DNA of 64,000 nt from Lumbricus terrestris (lineage: Eukaryota > Annelida > Clitellata > Crassiclitellata > Lumbricidae). Both the position numbers and the translations under genes were made by a program. The stretch lies in assembly GCA_949752735.1 (NCBI GenBank), contig OX457051.1, positions 2,684,629 to 2,748,628 of the forward strand, in the 5' to 3' direction. The notes below the pieces were generated by a model, which saw nothing but the letters and a program-made list of their open reading frames with translations, was not told the origin of the DNA and did no database searches. Shown piece by piece: positions 56,180-64,000 of this stretch; position 1 is the first letter of the stretch, and each line of letters starts with the position of its first letter.

Positions 56180-56215
56180 TTAATTTTACTATGCTTTACG
56201 TTTGATTAGGCTGCA

Positions 56216-57120
56216 TTTTGCTGAATGGACGAATAGATATATCGATGAATGGACTGTTGGGTGTATTGATAAATGGATTGACAGGCATATGCATTGTTGA
56301 ATTGATGGGTGAATGGAAGGATGGGTGATTGGATGAATGAACGAATGGATGAATGGACGGATGGATGGGTGCATGTATGGGTTTATGGATGGACAAACGG
56401 ATGGATGGATGGATGGATGGACTGGTTAGTTCATGAATGGCAGATTTCCTGAATAGCAAACTGGCTGATTGTTTCTGTTACTGAATGAATGATTCGTTGG
56501 TTGTATGACTTCATGGCTGACTCACTCATCCATTGGCTGACTGCTTGGAGCATTCCGTGAATGAGTCACTAACCTTTTAGTTGTCTGATTGCATGACTGA
56601 ATGAATAACTATCCTACTGATTGTTTTGCTGGCTGATGGGATTTGTCATTGATAATGCTTCAGTTTTGAAAAAAATGACAACGCATTTTAAATTAAAGAC
56701 GCTAGGCCGTGACCGGGTGATTTTTAGAAGCCTTGACAAGACCACGTGAGTGATTAGGCTGTATAATACACAATGGCAGACTGATCGTGAAGAGCAGCTA
56801 AGAGGTTTTCTTAAAGCACGTCTTTTGAGGAATTGGCCACCAGTAATACCAGGATGGTGCAAGATTAAAGTGCATTATAAATGCACACGCTGGTCGGTGT
56901 CCGGGCGATTGATTGACTGACCGATTGAATATGAAAATGACTAAGTGTCTACTTGGTAGGCTGAATGTACGCCAAGTTGTCAGACTCACTGATCGTCTGG
57001 TTGGAAAATAACTGAATGACTCGCTGACTTCTTCTTTGTTTTTCCTAAACGCAGTGCAATTTGATTTCTATCTAGCTGACTGACTGCCTTGTTGGCTGAA
57101 TGAATGACTTGGAAATCTGT
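56216..57120. repeat. Degenerate tetranucleotide repeat (TGAA/TGGA/TGAC)
   Basis: Starts as GAATGGACGAATAG and ATGGATGGATGGATGG, and grades into GACTGAATGAATGACTG words spread over 0.9 kb, mixed with other sequence. A similar tract is at 61390-61745. A very old, diverged satellite. Confidence 0.6.
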
Positions 57121-57648
57121 TTGAAAGATATACTTTTATTATGACTGATTTTTTGCTTGAATAACAGCTTGTATGACTTATGACTTTCGTGTCTCAGATT
57201 CACACTTTGGTGTGACCTTGCGCGCGTAATAAATTTATGTAATAATAATAATAATAATGGACCTACATATTGAATGTAGACCTGGGAATCCACCCCAATT
57301 ATTATAAGTCTACCCCAGTCGACTAGGTCATCCCAAGTCAGGTTGGGTCGTTTCTGCTCACCGCAACTGATACCAAGTCGAATTATGTCGAGAGAAGTAA
57401 TAATAATAATAATGGACTTGTTCTTTTTACCACAATTCGACTTAATTCGACTTGAGACACAAACATAGTTAAATTTGTCACTTCAAACCAATAATCGTGA
57501 GACCAGGACAACATTTCGCAGCCTTTGTAGTGTGTTTGCTAAACAGATGCTTAGCCTACTGATTATTTGACCGGTAGGCTATCTTGCAGACTGCCGTCTG
57601 CCGATCGATTAATTTAAAGTGTTAGGCTATGCTAAAATGTCACGCGCA
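57121..57648. other. Unannotated stretch with AAT repeat
   Basis: Includes (AAT)n at 57239-57257 and 57396-57412. Repeated CGACTT / AAGTCG words between 57295 and 57450 (for example CCCCAGTCGACTAGG, CAAGTCGAATTATG, TTCGACTTAATTCG) recall those near 61230-61330. Confidence 0.35.
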
Positions 57649-57849
57649 TGCATGCGCATGGGCGGAGTTTATCAGGGGCTAGGGGGGGCTAAGCCCCCCC
57701 CCCCCAAGAAGGCCCAAATACAGGGTTTTTTGCCATTGTAATCAAGACATCGTCGGTAGAAAGCTACTTCTAGGATGCTTTACAAACATATCCTAATTAT
57801 ATTATGGTCAAAGTGCAACTTCAACACTGTTTTCTAAAAGCAGATAGTT

Positions 57850-58906
57850 TTTTTTTTTCTTGAACTGATGCTGGAAGACTGTTCCAAGCGCATGCATGGG
57901 CTAGATAATCGAAAGGCACGATCACCGGCTTTAACTTTGGTTGCATGGTCGGATACGTCGTCGGTCTTGGACGACCGCGGACGTGACCTAATAGGATCAT
58001 CTGCCAGCGATCTGAGGCTGTCCACGAGGTAGGGTGGTGCTCGATTGTTCAGACATTTTGTGCAACATGGTGCAAAGTTTGAACTTGATGCGCTCGCCTA
58101 TTCCAAAGGTGCGCCGACGGTTGATCACCGGTCTAGTGGTCATTGCAATTTATTAACTAAGCATGAAAGAGAAATGTCGCAAATACCGCTATAGTAAAGA
58201 GAAACATTTATATAAAGCGTAAAGGCCACAGACTCGATCTACCATAAAATGATTGTACTAAATTTGTAATGAAATTTTGAGAAGTGAAATGTGAAAATAT
58301 ACTGAAGCGGCAAGCGTTATTAGACAGGTAACTAGTCAGATAGATCTGCAACTATACACGCGATTAGACTAAGTAAGAGCATTTGTTTATCCTTTTTACA
58401 AACCCTTTTTATACAACAACAAGAACTGAGTGTTTTGGGTAAAGCATAATCAGGCCTAATTCGACGTAGCACTTTGATGGTCTGCGATAGGCCTTTAATC
58501 GTAAAGAACAAAAGACGTTTATTTGGATGCGTAATTAATATGCTGATGTGCTATTTGCTGTTTGTGTATTATATAAGAATTAACAGAAGCCGACGATGTT
58601 TCTCTTTACTAGCGGTAATTGGGCCAGTCGTCCTAGAATCATTTCAAGCCATTGAAGCTGGTCTCGGATCGCGGTAGAAATATGGTCGAACTTATTTAAT
58701 CGCAGGACTAGGCGAATGATACTGCGCTGTGGCAAGCTGGCAAAGGCAACATTGCAGGTATCAATTCGGCTCAGGATCAAACTTTGCACCAGATGGCGTG
58801 TCACGTCTTGTGCGAGAGAGCGAGACACAGATCTCAGCTGCCTCGGTAATTGCGAAGCTGGTTTGCACAACATTACTCCAGTAACACTGGCCAACAAATT
58901 GAACAC
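57850..58906 (-). pseudogene. CR1/L2-type LINE fragment inside the hAT-like element
   Basis: The - strand frame from 58906 reads RQLRSVSRSLAQDVTRHLVQ, SLILSRIDTCNVAFASLPQ and LRLNKFDHISTAIRDQLQWL, matching the LxxSRxDYCNxxLxGLP...ITPxLxxLHWL pattern of CR1/L2 reverse-transcriptase C-termini. Near 57880 it continues as FRLSSPCMRLEQSSSIS, the equivalent of the AWNSLP region in another frame. Interrupted and dead. Confidence 0.65.
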
Positions 58907-58989
58907 TTTTTGCTACTGGAAAAATGTCAGCTGTTTCCTATACTAGATTCTGGTCTGCTGAATGCAGTGGTGTTTTTGTTGTTCTTTCA

Positions 58990-60245
58990 GCACGTCAAGT
59001 TTTTGAGAAAACTGAAATATTTAGTTTTGGCACACATTTGCAATTGCACACCTTTTTTAATATAGTTGCAATGATGGACATTTCAAAACAATGGCTTCTT
59101 AGTTTTTGCACACATTTGCAATTGCACACCTTAATTTAGTTTTGGCACACATTTGCGATTGTACACCGTTTTTATTATAATTGCAATAATGGAAATTTCA
59201 AAACAATTTACTTTTCAGTTTTAGCACACATTTGCAATTGCACACTTTTTATGATATTTGCATTTATGGACATTTCAAAACAATGGACTTTTCAGTTTTA
59301 GCACACATTTGCAATTGCACACCTTTTTTAGTTTTGGCGCACATTTGCAATTGCACACCTTTTAAAAAATTATATTTGCAATTATGGACATTTCAAAACA
59401 ATTTACTTTTCAGCTTTTGCACACATTTGCAGTTGCACACCTTTTTAAAATTATAATTGCAATTGTGAACATTTCAAAACAATAAACTTTTTAGTTTTAG
59501 CTCACTTTTGCAATTGCACACCTTTTTAAAAGTGTTCTCACACATTTGCAATTGCACACCTTTTTAAAAATTATATTTGCAATTATGGACATTTCAAAAC
59601 AATTTACTTTTCAGCTTTAGCACACATTTGCAGTTGCACACCTTTTTAAAATTATAATTGCAATTATGAACATTTCAAAACAATGAATTTTTTAGTTATA
59701 GCTCACATTTGCAATTGCACACCTTTTTAAAAGTGTTGGCACACATTTGCAATTGCACACTTTTTTATGATAATTGCAATTATGGACAATTCAAAACAAT
59801 GGACTTTTCAGTTTTAGCACACATTTGCGATTGCACATCTTTTTTAGTTTTGGCACACAATTGCAATTGCACACCTTTTAAAAAATATATATGCAATTAT
59901 GGACATTTCAAAACAATTTACTTTTCAGCTTTAACACACATTTGCAGTTGCACACCTTTTTAAAATTATAATTGAAATTATGAACATTTCAAAACAATGA
60001 ACTTTTTTAGTTTTAGCTCACATTTGCAATTGCACACCTTTTTTAAAGTGTTGGCACACATTTGCAATTGCACACCTTTTAAAATATTATTATTGCAATT
60101 ATGAACATTTCAAAACAATGGGCTTTTTTAGTTTTAGCACACATTTGCAATTAGACACCTTTTTTAGTTTTAGCACACATTTGCAATTGCACACGTTTTT
60201 TAAAATTTTAATTGCAATTATGGACATTTCAAAACAATGGACTTT
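58990..60245 (+). repeat. Tandem array of CACACATTTGCAATTGCACACC units
   Basis: About fifteen copies of GCACACATTTGCAATTGCAC, alternating with AATTGCAATTATGGACATTT then CAAAACAATGGACTTTTCAG, make units of roughly 70-150 bp. GCAATTGC is itself a palindrome. Open frames through the array are by-products of the repeat. Confidence 0.85.
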
Positions 60246-60393
60246 TTAAAAGAACTGTCACTTTCCGGAAAAATTTCTATGTTTTTATGAGATTTTCAAA
60301 TTGATGACCAAAAAAGGTCATCAACTGTTTTGGGTTGAGAAATTTTTTTTAGCCCCCCAAGATCGGCAACCAAACTCCGCCCATGTGCATGCG

Positions 60394-61385
60394 CATAATT
60401 AAAATTATGAAATTTCTTAAACTAAAATATTTGCACGTGTTGTTATAAAGACATGAACATCAGCAAATCAGAGAACTTCAAGTGGTCAATGAATTCGGTG
60501 TAAAAAAGCTGGATCTACATGTACAAGGCCTACTAATGGTTCGATAATTCGGCGCTATAGTGTCTACTTTGGTGCGCTGCATCTGCAGTTGTCTGCAGAA
60601 GGAAAGCTACAGTACTGTATGGCCAATTGGATAACGAAAAAACCTTACTGTCAGTGAGTAGGCCTAGCCTACTAGCAGTAGCCGACTGTATGGGATAATT
60701 CGCTTGCAATGATATTTGCTCAGTCGCGGAATGATGGTAGTGGCCGAATAATTATGAAAGCAGAATTACAAATTAGGCACATCATAAGATTCATAACTCG
60801 GAATTCAGTGCAACCAGTCCGCGGTCCTCCGTTTCATCTGAGACATTACACGTGTGACAAATCTATTTAATATAAAATTACTAAAATAAATAAATAATAA
60901 TAATGATGAGTAAAATCTGAATAATCACAGGCAATGAACAAGCTAAAATTCATAGGCCTAATAATTTTCCGTCACGTTGTCTAGGCTATTATAGGCCTAC
61001 CAGAATGCCCAAAGCATAACGAAACAATAATTTATTCAAACTGAAACACAAACAGCCTGAAATGGGTTTAATAAAACTTTAACAATTGTGTGCACTAAGT
61101 GTTGATGCTTCATTACTCATCGGTAGGCCTATTTGAAATTGATGCTTGCCAGTCACAATTGACTTGAGTCACTTGACTTCTTACATTATTAGCCGTAGCC
61201 TACTTATGTTAATGGTTATTACCATGTCAGACGTCGATTTCAAGTCGGAAGTCGCTTGTTTTTCAGCCAAGTCCGGTAAAGTCGTTTTGACTCCAACAAG
61301 TCGACTTCAAGTCGACCTGAAGTCACTTTAGGGTCAAGTGAGATCAGATTAGCTGACCAAAGCCACTCCCAGATCTGATTGAATG
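60394..61385. other. Unannotated stretch
   Basis: AT-rich with AGGCCTA words; 61220-61330 has repeated AAGTCGAC / GTCGAC words (CAAGTCGGAAGTCGC, CAAGTCGACTTCAAGTCGAC). No gene. Confidence 0.4.
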
Positions 61386-61389
61386 GCCA

Positions 61390-61745
61390 TCTGGTAAACT
61401 GAATTGTTGTCCGATTAGCGTGCTGACGAATGCCATTTTCTGAATGACGAGCTGACTGGATGACTTAATTATTGAATGACAAGATAACTGTTTTAATAGG
61501 TTTGCTCACTGAATGATTCATTGAATAGCTCACTGACTGTCTGACTGTATAGAACCTTTATCAAATAAGAAACTGGATGTTTGGTTGAAAGAATAACCAG
61601 ATATCATAATTAATGAATGACTGACTTTGGATTGCAGACTGATTGCCTGATTCGTTATGTGACTGATTATCTCTGTTACTCCGCGACCTGTTGCATGGCT
61701 GAATGACTAAATGGTTGCATGGCTGCATGGCTGAATGACTAAATA
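61390..61745. repeat. Degenerate TGAATGAC-type repeat
   Basis: Words such as GAATGACGAGCTGACTGG, GAATGACTGACTTTGG and GGCTGAATGACTAAATGG, as at 56460-57120. Confidence 0.55.
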
Positions 61746-61747
61746 AT

Positions 61748-61911
61748 ACATGCATGCATGCATACATACATACATACATACATACATACATACATACATA
61801 CATACATACATACATACATACATACATACATACATACATACATACATACATACATACATACATACATACATACATACATACATACATACATACATACATA
61901 CATACATACAT
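61748..61911. repeat. (CATA)n microsatellite, left of SINE
   Basis: About 40 near-perfect CATA units, with CATGCATGCATG at the left edge. Confidence 0.95.
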
Positions 61912-62132
61912 GTGGGGCGCGGTGGTGTAGTGGTGGCGTCGTTGCCTTGAAGCCGGAAGGTTCGGGGTTCGAATCCACATCGCCGCGTAAGGACCTTGGG
62001 CAAGTCCTTCACTCACAATTGCTCAGCGCTTCGGCGTGAAACTCCGATGCAGTGTCCGCTCTGCATTCGGGAGCGCCTCTGAGTAGAGAGAGCTGGAAGG
62101 GGCGCTATAACAAGTGCACATACAAACAAACA
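61912..62132 (+). mobile_element. SINE family 1, best-preserved copy
   Basis: The head GGGGCGCGGTGGTGTAGTGG (A-box), then GGGTTCGAATCCACATCGCC (B-box), GGACCTTGGGCAAGTCCTTC, TCAGCGCTTCGGCGTGAAAC, GATGCAGTGTCCGCTCTGCA, GGGGCGCTATAACAAGTGCA and the tail CATACAAACAAACATACATG. It sits between two CATA arrays. Confidence 0.9.
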
Positions 62133-62292
62133 TACATGCATACATACATACATACATACATACATACATACATACATACATACATACATACATACATACA
62201 TACATACATACATACATACATACATACATACATACATACATACATACATACATACATACATACATACATACATACATACATACATACAAACA
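62133..62292. repeat. (CATA)n microsatellite, right of SINE
   Basis: About 37 CATA units, continuous with the SINE tail (ACAAACATACATGCATACAT). Confidence 0.95.
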
Positions 62293-62299
62293 TACATGC

Positions 62300-63285
62300 A
62301 GCACATTCTTTGTATTGACGTTTATTACTCTTCGAATGTGTTGGGTGGCAAATCTTAGTGCCCTCGGGTATTATCGCACCTCCCCTCCGCATTTGCTGGT
62401 TCACAAGGACCCTTGAAAGGCCTCTTTGTGTCGGCTCTGTGCAATTTAATTATCTTCACATCAAAATGGTGACTCATCCCCCTCTACCTGTTATTATTTC
62501 TGTGAGTCGCTAAATTCCGCGCTACTCCAGACTTTGTGGGAGCGCGTCCATGTGAATAAAATTGGGAGCTATATAAATTGGGACTGATCCTTCAACTCCG
62601 ACATCGCCAGTCACAAGCTAGCAAATCATCTTTGAAATGACAGCGTCGTTAAACAACAACAAGCTGTTGATTGGCTTGACTCCAGTGTGTTGTGTTGCTT
62701 CGACATAAAGTTAAACAAGGAAGAGCATTTGAATTTAAAGGGTGAGGAATGGTCACATTTCCAGGACTGTCCAGGTGATCATTAATTTTTAGGGCAGCCA
62801 TTCTCAACACCTTTTGTTATGGCGACCCGTTGATAAGGCTTCAAAGACGTTGTGGCACCCCGTCACTGCAATTTTTTCCATTGTCCGTCGTTATTCATTT
62901 TAACTTCATAATTTGCAATAATATTGTGGCTGGCATGGCTATTCTCAGTGCTATCTATTCGGCAGTTTGAAGTTCAAGTTTCACTAGTGGAATAGGCTCT
63001 TTTTGACACTTAATCAACTGGCAAGTCTTGCTGCTGGAACTCCCCACCATCTTTGTGTCATCAGTTTTGTTATGAAAAATATTCGTCATGCTGTCCTACA
63101 TGCAACCATATAATGTATTTAGTTTTTACAGCATCCATGTGGCGCTTTTTTACTGGATAACATCGATTCGACAGAAAAAGTGTCATCTTATATATATTTT
63201 CGTAAGTCTGTGTGTTTGTTTGTTAGACGAACACGGCCACCGTTTTGAATCAATCGATCCCAATCCTTCGCAGCGGGTCATGGGA
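62300..63285. other. Unannotated stretch
   Basis: 62480-62660 includes GGGAGCTATATAAATTGGGA and GACAGCGTCGTTAAACAACA, which may be dispersed repeat. No supported gene. Confidence 0.35.
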
Positions 63286-63293
63286 GATCGAGT

Positions 63294-63440
63294 AGGAAGG
63301 GAGGGAGGGAGGGAAGGAGGGAGGGAGGGAGGAACGGACGGACGAACGAACGAACGAACGAACGAAAAGGCGGAGAGACGGAGGGTCGGAGGGAGGGGCG
63401 GGTGTGCAGACGGACAGACAGATAGATAGACATAATATTA
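63294..63440. repeat. Microsatellite cluster: (GGGA)n, (CGAA)n, (GACA/GATA)n
   Basis: Adjacent GGAGGGAGGGA, GAACGAACGAACGAACG and ACAGACAGATAGATAGAC runs. ATAGAGAGACATACCGACAG downstream continues the pattern. Confidence 0.9.
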
Positions 63441-63794
63441 TGTCTGTATGTCTCTATATATTATAGAGAGACATACCGACAGAAATACAGACATGCAGCT
63501 AGAAACTAATGGCTCGATGGATGGTTGGATGGACGGATTGGCGGATTGATGGATTTATGGATTAATGGATAGACAGTAGACATCGTCTGTTACTTTTTTT
63601 ATATCAAATGACCGCCATTGTACAATGTTTGATTTAATATGATATTAGTATCATATCATATCATCTCTATGTAGCCAAAACTTTGATCTTTCTGTGGCAT
63701 TTTTTTACCACAGAAACTACGTTGTCATAATTATTTTGTTTTTTTCTTACGCATGGCTGCAATAGAAGAATTGATTTATTTATTGAGTGACTGA

Positions 63795-63920
63795 TAAAAA
63801 AATGATAATAATATTTGCAAAAAGAAATAGTAATAGTAATAGCAATAATAATAGTAATAATAACAAACTAAAAATAACAATAACAATAGCAATAACAATA
63901 ACAATAACATTAACAATAAC

Positions 63921-63953
<33 letters not shown>

Positions 63954-64000
63954 GATAATGATAATGATAATGATAATGATAATGATAATGATAGTGATGA
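63795..64000. repeat. AT-rich trinucleotide/hexanucleotide repeats, (AATAGT)n, (AATAAC)n, (GATAAT)n
   Basis: Successive runs of TAATAGTAATAG, AACAATAACAATAAC and GATAATGATAATGATAAT, reaching the window end. Confidence 0.95.

Larger units (their letters stand above)
57657..60385. mobile_element. hAT-like nonautonomous element carrying a LINE fragment and a tandem array
   Basis: TGCATGCG flanks both sides exactly (57649-57656, 60386-60393). Both ends read CATGGGCGGAGTTT inward (14 of 14). CA-starting ends with an 8-bp duplication are the hAT signature. The GGGGGGGCTAAGCCCCCC block at the left and TAGCCCCCCAAGATC at the right parallel the small element at 10224-10521. There is no hAT transposase. 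Cargo: an antisense CR1/L2 fragment (57850-58906) and a tandem array (58990-60245). Confidence 0.85.

Noticed and set aside
58924..59963. Frames with repeated HLQLHTF / HICNCTPF
   Set aside because: Readings of the tandem array inside the hAT-like element.
61561..62416. Frames of 80-150 codons made of YVCM / HTYI repeats
   Set aside because: Translations of the CATA microsatellite; no coding evidence.

Overview
This is a gene-poor, AT-rich, repeat-packed stretch of nuclear DNA from an invertebrate animal. The evidence is spliced genes with GT/AG introns, tRNA-derived SINEs, several LINE lineages, many DNA transposons, long simple-sequence tracts, and a frequent AGGCCTA/TAGGCCTA word that I associate with some marine invertebrate genomes. 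I cannot name the phylum from sequence alone. Most long open frames are transposon remnants or readings of simple repeats.

Four genes, or gene copies, can be assembled exon by exon. They form two paralogous pairs. Pair 1 (A at 12844-16921 and B at 25148-29878, both + strand) has four exons with identical phases (1,0,1). It joins a short N-terminus, an F-box-like domain and a roughly 300-residue beta-propeller-like C-terminus. Copy B carries a one-base deletion in exon 3 that ends the frame early. Pair 2 (C at 6902-4552 and D at 49712-41242, both - strand) has two exons (phase 1). It encodes a signal-peptide-like start, a short charged coiled coil and an NHL-like beta-propeller. The likely picture is a local expansion of propeller genes, with one branch cytosolic (candidate ubiquitin-ligase adaptors) and the other secreted or membrane-anchored. 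Both pairs keep similar upstream blocks.

The rest is a dense, partly nested mobile-element landscape. 0.7-1.8 kb: TA-flanked MITE. 3.9-4.4, 10.6-11.2, 11.9-12.6, 17.5-18.3, 23.1-24.3, 25.3-26.1, 39.0-41.0, 47.0-48.5 and 51.8-52.7 kb: a modular class of foldback-like elements. Their ends are iterated short GACAA-type words (a different word in each subfamily), and most share one internal ~37-bp minisatellite related to TGGAAGCTGGATTGATGAAA. Two copies have exact 8-bp target duplications. 10.2, 21.5 and 57.7-60.4 kb: elements with 8-bp target duplications, two of them hAT-like. 36.0-38.1 and 54.8-56.2 kb: elements with TTAA duplications (piggyBac-like). 34-35 kb: a decayed pogo/Tigger-like transposase. 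42.3-43.2 kb: a probable solo LTR inside an intron of gene D. 44-45.9 kb: a gag-like coiled-coil frame behind an LTR-like promoter. RTE-like and CR1/L2-like LINE fragments and at least three SINE families are scattered throughout. The right end (56-64 kb) is dominated by degenerate tetranucleotide DNA, CATA microsatellites flanking a SINE, and other simple repeats.
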